64,000 bases of DNA, from assembly GCA_903632075.3 (NCBI GenBank), contig CAHIKZ030002625.1:124001-188000 (forward strand), given 5' to 3'. The notes beneath the pieces are model-generated. The model was given only the letters and a program-made list of their open reading frames with translations, was not told the DNA's origin and did not search any database. Shown here piece after piece: positions 11,655 to 22,370 of the stretch. Every line of letters starts with the position of its first letter. The first letter of the stretch is position 1. Position numbers and translations under genes: made by a program. This DNA is from Acanthosepion pharaonis (taxonomy: Eukaryota > Mollusca > Cephalopoda > Sepiida > Sepiidae).

Positions 11655-11830
11655 TATAATTTTAAGAAATGCTATATTTATGGGCTAAAGTGCTCAATAT
11701 CAGGGATAGAGCATATGTAAATATAAAAGTGAACATTGAGGTGAACACCCAGTGGTGACATTCTGTCTCATGCTTAAACACAATCTTCATGGCCTGAAAA
11801 TTGCATTTACGCATGAAACAGACTGTCACT
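11655..11830 (+). repeat. Fragment homologous to the 3' flank of the plus-strand Gypsy relic
   Basis: TGCTATATTTATGGG...GTGCTCAATATCAG...AGCATATGTAAATATAA parallels 29866-29930 (TGCTATATTTATGGG...GTGCTGAAAATCAG...AGCATATATAAATATAA). Weaker similarity continues past a 'CATG...CTTAAAC' block. The repeated segment lies directly after the integrase remnant in the other copy, so a solo LTR fragment is the likely reading. Confidence 0.45.
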
Positions 11831-11854
11831 CGAGTGATAACATCAATTTCCATA

Positions 11855-11860
<6 letters not shown>

Positions 11861-11902
<42 letters not shown>
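11861..11902. repeat. (AT)n microsatellite
   Basis: Uninterrupted AT dinucleotides, about 21 units. Confidence 0.95.
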
Positions 11903-11904
<2 letters not shown>

Positions 11905-11949
11905 TATTCCATAGCATGTAGGATTTGCAATATAGTGGCTGACAAACAT

Positions 11950-12665
11950 ACCCCCCACAAAAAAAAATGCCTAGAAGAATTACATAAAACTCTCAAAAGA
12001 CAAGGTTACCTCACACCACTAACAAAACTTTTGAACTAGCAGAAAAATACCTCTAGACCAGCTACAAAACCCAAAGAAACACAACAACAAACAAATTCTA
12101 GCATATGTCTCAACATACAACAAGAACAATCCAGAACTACTTACAGATAACAAAAAATCTAGACCTACTTAACAAGAATGATAAAATGAAAGATATACTG
12201 AAAACCAAAATAATTAAAAGTAAATACCAATCAAAAAACCTAAAACACATATTACTCTCATCAAAATTTAATCAACACACAATACAAAGGATCACAAAAT
12301 GCAACAAGAAAATATGAGATTTATGATATCATTATAGAAGGAAACACCTACACTTGAAAATCCCACAACATTCACAATAAAGCAAAACTTAAACTGCAAC
12401 TCCAAAAATGTGATTTATACACTAAAGTGCACAAAATACAACAATCCTATATAGGTATTATCCAAGCACTAAACAATAGTTTCCCTTCACAAATGTAACA
12501 TTAAATTACCAGACAACAGGAAACTCTTTGTGCCACAACACATCCACAAATGCACCAAAGGTAAATTTAAGATTTTGCCAATATATTAAACAGCTGATTA
12601 CTCTTACCTACAAATACAAGAAAAAACTTGGAACATTTTAAACCAGCACTAAACAAATCATAACC
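11950..12665 (+). pseudogene. Penelope-like element relic: RT tail and GIY-YIG domain
   Basis: Across several frames the translation shows LKRQGYLTPL, then STYNKNNPEL, then SKYQSKNLKHILLSSKF, as in the end of Penelope-like reverse transcriptases. The GIY-YIG nuclease start CNSKNVIYTLKC follows (about 12388-12440) with a broken 'YIG', then LPDNRKLFVPQHIHKC and GKFKILPIY (to about 12590). At least six frameshifts or stops interrupt it. The domain order is right for a Penelope-like element, but it cannot be functional. Confidence 0.65.
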
Positions 12666-12888
12666 CCATACACATAAACATACACACATAGTAGCAAGAC
12701 ACGCTAGTCAGACCACACACAAACACACCATACAAAATACATGTAGTTACTGTATAGATTTCTTTATAATAATATAATATATAGTATATATGTATGGAGA
12801 ATGAATACATACACACATACTGGCAAAAACAAACATACTAGATGGACCACATGCACATACACACTCAAACCCTATACATAATACAAAA

Positions 12889-12893
<5 letters not shown>

Positions 12894-12938
<45 letters not shown>
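12894..12938. repeat. (AT)n microsatellite
   Basis: About 22 AT dinucleotides, next to short AC-rich sequence at 12660-12860. Confidence 0.95.
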
Positions 12939-12939
<1 letters not shown>

Positions 12940-12944
<5 letters not shown>

Positions 12945-13598
12945 TCATTCTATACTTGCACAAGACATTTCATAACAAAATGTCAAGGTTATAAGGTGAT
13001 ATATTACATTCCAACATTATAATTAATAAAATGATAATAATTATAAAACTACTCCTTCTAGAATCATCAAATTTTAGTCAAACGTGCTTACATTTATCAT
13101 ATTTCACTTATATTGGAATATAAAAAATACTATTATTTGAAGACATTCTAATTTATATGCAACCATCACAAAAGAATTGCATATGAGAGGATGATGAAAA
13201 TAAACAACATTGACCAAATACAACATTTATTTATTCAAAGAAATGACCTAGAAAACAAGTTATATATTGATCAAATAACACAGCAGAAAGCAGTATTATT
13301 TGTTGATGTAATATCCATTTTTTTTCTAATTGAAGTAGCCTATTGTCCAGAGGATTTCAGAATTTCTTCATAGATGACAGATTAATAAACAAATTGAGAC
13401 TGCTTTCCAAAGTTTATTCTTTGATGAAAATTGCCTGAAAGTTACCTTTTGATGACACTTAAAATTTTTCAGTGATTACAATAGCAAAATCTACTGTACC
13501 ACTGTTAGGTATAAATACCACTTGCTATTTGAATGACAATGTCTGTTTCTTTATGTAAACCGAAGAATGCTATAGAAAGCATGAAAAGTAAGCGTGAC
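12940..13598. other. No recognisable feature
   Basis: AT-rich sequence between the microsatellite and the decayed zinc-finger tail. The short plus-strand frame 13191-13373 has no recognised motif. Confidence 0.45.
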
Positions 13599-13599
13599 A

Positions 13600-14650
13600 C
13601 ATTTTGCAAGAATATGATCTGTTTCAAATGTAGTGTCTGTCAAAAAGAGCCAAACACTTCACAATAATAGGGTTTCTCTCCAGTATATGTGCATGTTTTT
13701 CAGATCAGATTTTATTGAAAAAAAAAGAAATAAACATTTCATAAGTATGTAGTTTATTTCTGGTATGTATTCACTTACATATTCTCACACATTTCAAAAT
13801 GAAAAGCCACAAACTTCATAGGAATATGCTTTCTCTCCAATACATATACTAACTCAGTTGAGCCTTCTTTGAAAAGGAACAGCTACACACTTCATAAGAA
13901 GCATACATAAGTGGACTACTGTAAAAATGCATAACCATACTCTTCATAAGAATATGGTTGCTCTCCAGTATGTGTTTGTATATGAGAATCAAAACACTTC
14001 ACAAAAATATGGTTTCTCTTTTGTGTGTGTTTACATATACTGAACAATACTTGCAAGGATAATATTTCATTTAAAAATTTATATAAGGGAAATTATCCCA
14101 ATCGATTGTTCAAAGTGTGTGTCAGATTTTTTATGTATATTTCTCATTCTGGATTAAAGGGACAAGTGTAATTGTGATAAATTTTGCTACTTACACTTGT
14201 ACTGTTACTGGTGAAAAGGATATTTTACTCATATACTCAAGTGTTTAATCTTTGTTGTCATTGACAAGAACATGGTCTCTATTAATGAGTGTTCTTGAAA
14301 AGGCCAACATAAAACAGATGAATATTAATGTGTGAGTTTATACATTGCATCAATCCACAGACCACAAGAATATGGCTTCTCTCTAGTATGAGATTGCTTC
14401 TGCTGCTTCAGATTACATTCAAGTAAAAAGGAAGAGCCCCACACTTCACAAGAATATGAATTCTTGCCAGTATGTGTTTATATCACAATGCTACATCAAA
14501 GCTGACATCTGCAAACAGTAAAAACTGCAAAAAGAAAAGGGTTTCTCCCCAGTATGCATTTATTGATGCAGCTTCTAAATACACTCGAAAAGAAACAGGT
14601 ACATACTTCAAAATAAGGTTTTCCTCCAGTATATGTTCAATTATTCTGCT
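13600..14650 (-). pseudogene. Decayed C2H2 zinc-finger tail
   Basis: On the minus strand this stretch repeats the finger consensus in broken form. Recurrent traces of the linker 'HTGEKPYSCE' (plus-strand TTTCTCTCCAGTATGTG-like text) lie near 13670, 13835, 13950, 14010, 14375, 14470, 14545 and 14625. They have lost cysteines, shifted frames and irregular spacing in place of the exact 84-bp period of the intact array. It continues directly from the end of the seven-finger frame, so it is the decayed 3' part of the same array. Confidence 0.75.
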
Positions 14651-15314
14651 TCAGATTACGCTTATGTGAAAAGGAAACAGCAACATATCACAAGAATATG
14701 ACTTCTCTCGAGTATGTGTTTGTTTATGTTGCTTCAAATGTGCCTTCTGTGAAAAGGAGGAGCAACACACTTCACAAGAATAGGGCTTCTCTCCAGTATG
14801 TGTTCGCACATGCTGTGTCAATGCAGATCTTGTTTTAAATGAAGATCTACACATTTGACAAGTATATGGTTTCTCTCCAGTATGTATTCGCATATGTCCT
14901 CTCAAGGATGTCATTTCTGAAAAGGAAGAGCCACACACTTCACAAGAATATGGTTTCTCTCCAGTATGTGTTTGCTTATGCCGTTTCAGATGATACTTAA
15001 GTGAAAATGAAGAGCTACACACATCACATGAATATGGCTTCTCTCTAGTATGTGTTAGTTTATGCCGCATCAAAACTGACATATGTGAAAAGGAAGAACA
15101 ACAAACTTCACAAGAATAGGGTTTCTCTCCAGTATGTGTTCGCAAATGTTGCCTTAAAGTAGATTTGATGGAAAAAGAAGAACCACACATTTCACAAGTA
15201 TAAGGTTTCTCTCCAGTATGTATTCGCTTATGTGCTCTCAGGCATGACATGTCTGAAAAGGAAGAGCCACACGTATCACAAGAATATGGTTTCTCTCCAG
15301 TATGTGTTCGTTTA
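14651..15314 (-). pseudogene. C2H2 zinc-finger array, second block of seven fingers
   Basis: The open frame can be followed from about 15314 (THTGEKPYSCDTC) to a stop at 14651, although its first ATG is internal to a finger at 15250. It holds seven complete C2H2 fingers joined by TGEKP or TREKP linkers, then a broken eighth that starts KSYSCDM and loses its second cysteine. Predicted base-contact residues (helix -1,2,3,6) are D/S/C/A, I/S/T/Q, H/S/V/R, L/Y/H/R, E/T/S/G, T/S/A/Q and Q/A/H/Q. The expected role is sequence-specific DNA binding in the nucleus. It lacks its own start and lies downstream of the disruption at 15315-15362, so translation is doubtful unless a splice or another start is used. 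Confidence 0.7.
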
Positions 15315-15359
15315 TGTTTCTTTCAGATTCCAGTATGAGTTCACAAGAATATGGTTTCT

Positions 15360-16205
15360 TCAGTGTGTGTTCCACTCAAGAGATTTTATTGAAAAAGAAG
15401 TGCCACACACTTCACAAGTATATGGTTTCTCTCCAGTATGTGTTCGCTTATGTCCTCTCAAAGATGACATGTTTGAAAAGGAAGAGCCACAAACTTCACA
15501 AGTATATGGTTTCTCTCCAGTATGTGTCTGCATATGTTGCCTCAATTGAGCTGTCTTTAAAAAGGAACAGCCACACATTTCACAAGAGTATGGCTTCTCT
15601 CCAGTGTGTGTTCGTTTGTGTTGTGTCAAACTTGATTGCTGTGAAAAGGCATAACCACACACTTCACAAGAATATGGTTTCTCTCCCGTATGTATACGTT
15701 CATGCTGTTTCAGAATACTCTTGTGTGAAAAGGATGAACCACACACTTTACATGAATATGGCTTCTCTCCAGTATGTGTCCGCATATGTTGCCCTAACTG
15801 TGTTTTCTTTGAAAAGGACAAGTCACACACTTTACAGGTATATGGTTTCTCTCCAGTGTGTGTTCGCTTATGCTGTGTCAAACTTGACTTCTGTGAAAAG
15901 GCATAACCACACTCTTCACAAGAATATGGCTTCTCTCCAGTATGTATTTGCTTATGTTGCTTCAAATTACCCTTAAGCGAAAATGAAGATCCACATACTT
16001 CACAAGAATATGGTTTTTCTCCAGTATGTGTTCGCTTATGCAGCATCAGATTGCATCTAAATGAAAATGAAGAGCCACACACCTCACAAGAATGTGGTTT
16101 CTCTCCAGTGTGTGTTCGCATATGCTGCCTCAAATTTGACTGTTGTGAAAAGGAAGCGTCACACACTTCACAAGAATAGGGTTTATGTCCATTCTGGGTA
16201 TTCAT
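15360..16205 (-). CDS. C2H2 zinc-finger protein, nine-finger array
   Basis: A likely nuclear DNA-binding protein of the expanded cephalopod C2H2 family. I chose the ATG at 16205 (MNTQNGHKPYSCEVC). The frame stays open upstream to about 16324, without an ATG. From residue ~7 there are nine complete 28-residue fingers with TGEKPY linkers, then a tenth that keeps CEVC but loses its histidines before a stop at 15360. Predicted contact residues (-1,2,3,6) are Q/S/N/Q, F/C/N/L, L/G/N/Q, Q/S/S/Q, K/T/Q/Q, H/S/I/Q, Q/S/S/Q, K/A/Q/Q and N/S/S/G. There is no KRAB, BTB or SCAN domain. A splice acceptor lies at 16345-16346. The array is near-perfect at 84 bp per finger, with high identity between units. 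Confidence 0.8.
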   Translation of the reverse strand: MNTQNGHKPYSCEVCDASFSQQSNLRQHMRTHTGEKPHSCEVCGSSFSFRCNLMLHKRTHTGEKPYSCEVCGSSFSLKGNLKQHKQIHTGEKPYSCEECGYAFSQKSSLTQHKRTHTGEKPYTCKVCDLSFSKKTQLGQHMRTHTGEKPYSCKVCGSSFSHKSILKQHERIHTGEKPYSCEVCGYAFSQQSSLTQHKRTHTGEKPYSCEMCGCSFLKTAQLRQHMQTHTGEKPYTCEVCGSSFSNMSSLRGHKRTHTGEKPYTCEVCGTSFSIKSLEWNTH

Positions 16206-16358
16206 ATTCCTTTTGAGATTGAACAGACAATTTACATCCACAGGTTTCTTAACAGAATTTTTTTTTCTGTAGAATTTTCCATATCTTCCAAAGTCAGCAA
16301 AGAAATAATCTGTTGAATGTCATTAATCTTTTAAGCTGGAATATCTGTAAAAGAAACA
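16206..16358 (-). promoter_or_regulatory. Splice acceptor and 5' end of the zinc-finger coding exon
   Basis: On the minus strand TTGTTTCTTTTACAG ends at 16345 and is a strong acceptor. The exon then reads ATATTCCAGCTTAAAAG. An in-frame TGA lies near 16327, so translation must start after it. The zinc-finger frame reads FGRYGKFYRKKNSVKKPVDV without a methionine before the ATG at 16205. A second frame starts ATGGAAAATTCT but is separated from the finger frame by a run of nine A; ten would join them. Confidence 0.6.
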
Positions 16359-16689
16359 ATAGCAAAAGAGATTGGATTGAAAATCTGATAGAAATATTTC
16401 AGTGATTACGTGGGTTAATTTATATTTCTATCATTTCTCGTTGATCAGATTTTTATGCACAAACTCCTTTTCAATATTTGAAAGCAAGAATGACAGAGGA
16501 AAACAATGATATTTGATAAGCTTAAATATAGATGGTGGAACAGGGTTTAGGAGACATAGCAAAAAGACAAAATTTATTAGGAGTTACAAAGGACACGAAA
16601 TTGCCTATGTCCTGAGATGACATAGCACATAAGGAAGAAATTTTATGAAAGCTGATTAAATTTTTTTGTATGTCTGAATAGTTGAGTTT

Positions 16690-17230
16690 TAGAAAATCAT
16701 TTAAAATGTTTTAAAAAGCGATGATTAATAATTGTAAATAAAACTAAAAGTAAAACCTAAACATAAAAGTTAATTTTTATACATTTTTGTTCTAGAGAAG
16801 TTAAAACAAAAATAAACGCTATTTATTTACTAGATTATTTATTTACAAGAATATTTTTATATTTACAACATTGTAAAAACTAATACAATTAAAAATCATG
16901 CAATCACTTATATTTTTTTTACCAATTCATAAAGAAATTAATTTAAAAAATCTGAAACATTTTTCTTTTATTTTTAAAGTTCATTTCAATTGGCAATTAA
17001 CTGATGTTTTTGCCACTCATTACAACAAACAATATAACAGTGTAAATAAGCAAAGAAAATGTAAATTTACTTTCATATGTTCATCGCTTTTTAAAACAAT
17101 AAACACTGCCGAAGAGTAAAAGTAGTTTAAATTAAAAGCGGTGTAAGGGGAAGAATTGTCTTTTTGACACTCCGGTTTTTTTGTTACAGACACAAAGGTC
17201 CATGTTTGTTTACCAAAACTTTCAAAAACT
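16690..17230 (+). repeat. Foldback-MITE family fragment
   Basis: Shares with 33330-33750 and with the right arm of the element at 30190-30930 the ordered blocks TTTTAAAA(A)GTGAT-like, ATTTATTTA(C)TAGATT(A/G)TTTATTTACA and AACTAATACAATTAAAA. It ends in a motif (GTCCATGTTTG near 17200) that also ends the 30190 copy. No coding sequence. Confidence 0.5.
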
Positions 17231-17696
17231 ATTTCTCCATTTTTATAAGTGGACCAATTTAAGTATTGCCTTCATATCATGTCAAATCATTAAGATAAAT
17301 TGATAGTAGTATTAATTTGAGAAATAAACACAATCCAGCCAAAGTAAAACTCACTTGAATATTTATTACTTACTTATTTGAAGAGAGATTAGAAAAAATG
17401 TAATTAATATAACAAAAAGAATAAAAGTATGAAGATTGAACACTTTCTTTATAAACAGAGCACGACGACATTTTACCATACACGCTTCTTAAAGCAATAA
17501 TTATAATAGCCAAGCTTTTTTTAATACCGAAACATTTGAATTATTCGTCAGTTCATGTTGAAATAATAATAAAAAATCTAACAATTGAATTAAATTTCCT
17601 CAATAACAATGACAAAATTACTACCGCTAAAGAGAAATGGTTTTTTAAGCGTGACTTGTAAACGTTTTTTGAGTCACAAACAGAATGTTTAACACT

Positions 17697-17760
17697 TACT
17701 TGTATAAACAATGATGCCAAACGTTTGTTTTTTGTTGTTGTTTTTTAAATTATTTTTCAA
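17697..17760 (-). promoter_or_regulatory. Candidate first exon and donor of the zinc-finger gene
   Basis: On the minus strand an exon-like segment (AACGTTTGGCATCATTGTTT...) ends at 17700 and runs into GTAAGTGTT, matching the donors of the three duplicated modules. It is 1.36 kb upstream of the acceptor at 16345, a plausible 5' intron. The segment is untranslated as far as I can see, and its upstream limit is not defined. Confidence 0.4.
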
Positions 17761-18039
17761 GTTCTTCCCGTTTCAATTTTGTCAGTTTTTGTATCGTTCT
17801 TCCAATTTATAATAATAATATTGAAGTTGAGGTGAAATGAATGATAAAGAAAGAATTTAAGAACTATTGTTAAAAACGGTGTAAAAGAACATTGTTTCTC
17901 TTGTGTAGAGATTGTCTTTTTTAACACACACACGAAAAAAAAAAAACGAAATGTAATAAAAATAAAAAAGAAAGAAAACGAATTAAATAAAAAGGTAAAA
18001 TGGGACATTTTTCTGTTAGATTTCTTTTCTATACGAAAC

Positions 18040-18360
18040 TATTTCACTATTTACATTGTTTGGGCTGTTGTCATCATCTTTCCTGTTACATTTTTTTTTA
18101 CGATATTTCGGTCATTGTACTCTCTCCCGAGCCTTCTTCATTTGATATTTGTTGGTATTTCGAAACGAAACCTTTATTTAGTCCACGGGGGTAGATTGTT
18201 CTGTAATTCCATGTCATTCTATCTCAGTTTAGCTAATTCGCCTTGATAATTCACTAAACTTTTGTTCTCTCTGTTGAGAGTGAAGTCACTTTTTTAAGCA
18301 ACCAACGCTTTTTTTTTATCCACTGGGCCATGTGTCCTTGGGGACACTAGTGAATTTTTG
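18040..18360 (-). repeat. tRNA-derived SINE, minus orientation
   Basis: Read in reverse it has a head (GGACACATGGCCCAGTGGAT) and a tail (ACCCCCGTGGACTAAATAAA, then CAATATAAATGAC-type text near 18075) shared with the copies near 51363 and 53190. It lies directly next to the Penelope fragment that follows it. Confidence 0.6.
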
Positions 18361-18690
18361 GGACTTACAAACCTAATGTCTCATAACTTTTTTTTTTTTT
18401 TACCAGCGCTCATATTACAATTTTTTAATATATATATATATATATATAATTTTTCACCTCATTTGTTGTTGTTGTTGTTTTCTCTAGCTCCCTGTATTAA
18501 TTACTGGTTCCTATATTGTATTCATTTCTATGCTTGGCCGACCTAGGAGATTTTTGTAGCTTAGCATATGTGCTGATTCCTTAAGTTTTTGTATTTTCCC
18601 GTGATGTTCTCTCTTATTTCAACTTCATCCCACAAAAGGTAGTGATCTCTCTTCTCTGATTTTTCTATTTCCCCTCATGTTACAGATTGA
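18360..18690 (-). pseudogene. Penelope-like element 3' fragment
   Basis: The minus strand translates in pieces to LKESAHML, then PSIEMNTI, the region after the GIY-YIG nuclease in Penelope-like elements. It matches 52990-53090 plus. An AT microsatellite (18428-18447) and a T run interrupt it. No reverse transcriptase is kept here. Confidence 0.55.
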
Positions 18691-18721
18691 TTTTACGAGG
18701 CTGAGATGCCTCGTAAAATCA
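18688..18721. repeat. Perfect 14-bp hairpin, 6-base loop
   Basis: Arms TGATTTTACGAGGC (18688-18701) and GCCTCGTAAAATCA (18708-18721) enclose TGAGAT. It sits at the boundary between the Penelope fragment and the Gypsy relic. Confidence 0.9.
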
Positions 18722-18779
18722 TTTAAGAATAAGGTTCAGAATTATACAAATTTGAGTACTGTGTGTCAACATATTTGCA

Positions 18780-20700
18780 ATGTGGAAGAGGTTTAGACAC
18801 ATTTTCTTTTGTTGCAGATTTGAATCAGCCTACAAAAAAGAAAAACGTTGTGAGCCAATACAGATAATTCACTATGTTCTTCTATAACAATATTGAAGGC
18901 TAGTTTTTCAGATTCATTCAGTAAAAACAAATCTTTAGGGGAAAATTTCACCCTTTCAGACAATTCTAATTCTGCATATTTTTATATTTTCTATAAAATC
19001 TCACCTTATCCAGGAACCTGCATAATCTTTTTAAATCAGTAAAGTAGGGGAAGGATTTTATTTCCTCTATCTTATTATTAGCAAATTTAATAACCTCTGA
19101 ACTAATGTGAAAGTCTAAGAAATTTAAAGAAGTTTCATTAAAAACAGATTTTGAAACTGAAATTTTTAAATAATTATAATGCAATATTTTAAAAACAGTT
19201 TCAATGTCTTTTTTGTTAGAAATCTCGTCATCGCTGAAGACCAAAATGTCATCAATATAAATAAAAACACAATGTCTCTGAAAATTGTGTCCATATATCA
19301 TTGAAATGTTGCTGCTGCATTTTTTAATTCAAACAGCATATAATTGTCTCATACAGTAATAGCAGTTTTTGCAATATCATCTGGATGCATCTTAATTTGG
19401 TGGTAGGCTGAAAGTAAGTCTTTCCTAGAAAATCACTGTTCACAATTTTGGAGAAAAAGAGTTAATATTTGGAATAAGATATCAGTCACTTTTAGTTATG
19501 CAAGTAAGTGTGCTATAATCCCCATAGCAACAGCATCCTCTGCTTGGTTTTGCAATATGAAGAGGACTTGACCATTCATTTTTGTTAAAGATCACTAATA
19601 TGTCATAGGTTATTTATATTTGGAGTGTATTGCTTCAATTTTTTTAGCTGAAAGCTGCACAGGCTTTTGTGTAAACCAGCACTGTGGTAGTTGCCACAGT
19701 AATTTTGTTGGTGCTTTTGTGCAGTGAAATTATGTCCGCATATTTATTATTTTCCACATGAATGCAGGAACTTCAACTTCATTGATGACCAGATTGACAG
19801 CTGTAGCTATTTTTAAATTTCTTCTTCTGTTATTGTCCTCTTGCTGCAGTCTATTATCAGGCCAAATTTTTATAAGAAATCGAGCCCAAGGAGTGGATTG
19901 ATAATAGTAGAAATTAGGAACGTCCATGTGAACATTTTAACTGGGAACCTCAACCTTCAAATTTGCTTACCCATAACACTTTATTTCCTCACCATTAGCA
20001 GTAAAGAGTGATGGGGTGTTGGGTCTAATGTTATCTCATTTATTACTGATATTGGAATTATAGAGACACTCATGCCTGTATCTACAATAAATTTTATTTT
20101 AGTAGCCCCTAATCATGTTGCAATTTGTAGTAGCGACAAACTTTGCAGGACTAATCTCATCTGCCTAATTAGTTTTGCAAATCACTTCCAGTAGTTGATG
20201 ACTGAGAACTAGGTAATACTTGCAAACTGTGTTTCTTGGGCCATTAACACCATGCTTACATGTCCTCACTCTGTCAGTGAATAAAATATGTGCTCTGCAC
20301 ACTCTGGCTCAATGATCGCTTCTATATGGTTTAAGACGTATTGGTATAGTAGTATCAAGGTGACATATTTTTTTGTCTGAGTGGGCCTTAGGCTGCTGTG
20401 GCTTATATCCTTGTGCGATGAATACTGTACCATTATTTATTAATGGCATTAGTTCTTCTGCCAAGTTGCCTAGTTGAATGAGAGTGAGATCTTTCTGTGA
20501 AGCAATGACTGGTGCTATTATTGATGGTAGTGCCTACAGAAATTTGTGTAGGACCATTTCATTTTTGACTTCAAGTTGTTTAGCTATGGATAGCAGTTAT
20601 AAGTATGCAGATGAGCATTCTGTAATTGTTGTCAACATTATTTTATCAAGAAGATCCTTTTTTATCCTCTCGTATGCATCTATGAGATAACATGCATGAA
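18780..20700 (-). pseudogene. Ty3/Gypsy retrotransposon relic (protease and RT)
   Basis: On the minus strand the order is: gag-like text (near 20300-20420), an aspartic protease start with intact Asp-Thr-Gly (20074-20082, FIVDTGMSVSIIP), then reverse transcriptase with PDDIAKTAI near 19380 and YIDDILVFSDD at 19236-19259. The longest open piece is 18966-19301, from around the YIDD box to the RT thumb. RNase H and integrase are missing, and stops break the RT upstream of YIDD. The Tyr-Ile-Asp-Asp catalytic box itself is intact. It differs in sequence from the plus-strand Gypsy at 26430. Confidence 0.75.
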
Positions 20701-21600
20701 CATAAAAATTTAAAAAGAAAAAACAAGGAAACAGTTAAATTCACTTCTATTATTTAAAATAAATACATAAATTTCTCAAACTAAAATAATAATTACATTG
20801 AAAAAATTCAACAATTTTTACTCTTTCATTTATTAGGCATTAAATTATATCTCTTAGCATTCTCCATAGTTTATTTTGACTTTCTAAGTTAACCTGATGA
20901 ATATTTATGAGCATTTTTAAATTCAAAAATTTTGAAAATCTAATATTTTTTTACTTGTTTATAAATATGTACATTAGCCTTGATAAAGTCCATCCTAGGA
21001 TGTAACATGTTGGTAAAGAAAAGTTTTCCTTCAGTCTTATATATATATATACGTACATACACACACACAATATAAACTGTTAAACATTTAACTGACATAC
21101 AAATCTGCCAAATGCAGTGCTCAATATCCTTTAGATAGAGCCACATACAGTGTGTATATTGTTTTGTTGCATCCTATTAGAAAATGTATCAAACATGTGC
21201 TTTGCTAAAGGCTTGATGGCTATAAACTGATTGTCAGATGCTCAGAATAGGCCAGTTCTGTTGTTATAACAAGAACTTTGCTAACAAACTCCAATCTTTT
21301 GTTTAGAAGGTATTCTTATTCTGGAAACCTTATGATTTTTAAATGTTTCCTGTAATTAATTTTCCTGAGATAAAGTTTATAAAAAAATATTTCAGATATT
21401 TGTTTCATTGATACACTAATGAATAATTTAAAGAAACTAATCATGGCATCTCTTTTTTGATATTCTTTAAAAATGCATTTTTCATTTTAAAATATTTATT
21501 TTCTTTACATAAGGATCTACTTCACCTTACTTTTGCCCTTTAGACATGTCCTCACCTTAGGAGAATGAATATAAAATTTTATAGTAGTGCATTCATGTTC
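20700..21600. other. No recognisable feature
   Basis: AT-rich DNA with a short TA/CA simple repeat near 21040-21070. No protein or repeat family recognised. Confidence 0.5.
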
Positions 21601-21609
21601 TTGTGGCTG

Positions 21610-21860
21610 TATTGATTTGTTTTTTAGGGCTTTTGCAATTTATTTAAAGCCAGAAAATATTTTTAGAGTGTAAGAAGTTTTTGAAGATAATAAAAATTTA
21701 TTGATAGAAGTCCTACTAATTAACCCATAGTTGAGGGGAGAATGAGTGAATTCATACCTTTCCTAAGCATATTTGCACATAAGTGAATATAACCTACTGG
21801 AAATGTGGAAAAATTATGGCTCTCCACATTTTTTGTTGCAGATTTGAATCAACCCACAAA
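21610..21860 (-). repeat. SINE tail of the 5S/tRNA composite family, minus orientation
   Basis: The inverted tail (ATTTAAAGCCAGAAAATATT, CTACTAATTAACCCATAG, GAATTCATACCTTTCC) matches the inverted tails near 45945, 50130 and 63250. The tRNA-like head is weak here. Confidence 0.6.
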
Positions 21861-22059
21861 AAAAAAAAATAAGGTTGTGGGTAAGCCAATGCAGATAATT
21901 CTCTGATTTCCAAATTTGAGCTTTAAACCATTACACAACCTGCACATTAAAACTTGGTTTTCCCAAAAAGTCACCCATCTAGATACTGTCCAGCCTCAAT
22001 GTTGCTTAATACACCACCGAGAATCATTTACTTGAAAGACCATGTTCCTCTAGTCAGAC

Positions 22060-22330
22060 ATGCACCATGGAAGATTAGCCCAGTAGATTAAAGTGTTTGT
22101 TTGTGAATTTGATTACATAGTAGCTGCAAGTTCAATCTCTGGACCAGGCAGGGTGTACTTGAACTCAGTTGAAACAAGGTGTACAATAACCAAACAGTAA
22201 TAAATAAGAACTAGACAAGATATCACTAAAGATGAACAGTAGACTGAGAATAATCTATCCCTGTAGTTTAAATAAAGGGTTCAGTTCAAAATTCTCTCTG
22301 GGTTACTTGATTCAACATAAGTGTACTGCT
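22060..22330 (+). repeat. tRNA-derived SINE
   Basis: Head TAGCCCAGTAGATTAAAG, B-box-like GCAAGTTCAATCTCTGG near 22126, then a tail GGGTTCAGTTCAAAATTC shared with the copy near 2350. Confidence 0.6.
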
Positions 22331-22370
22331 AGTAAAGTTGGTTCACTAATGTCATGATGAACAATTTTTC

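Noticed and set aside
15232..15976. Long plus-strand frames opposite the zinc fingers
   Set aside because: They mirror the 84-bp repeat of the minus-strand array (recurring YMVSLQYVFAYV-like text) and have no independent evidence.
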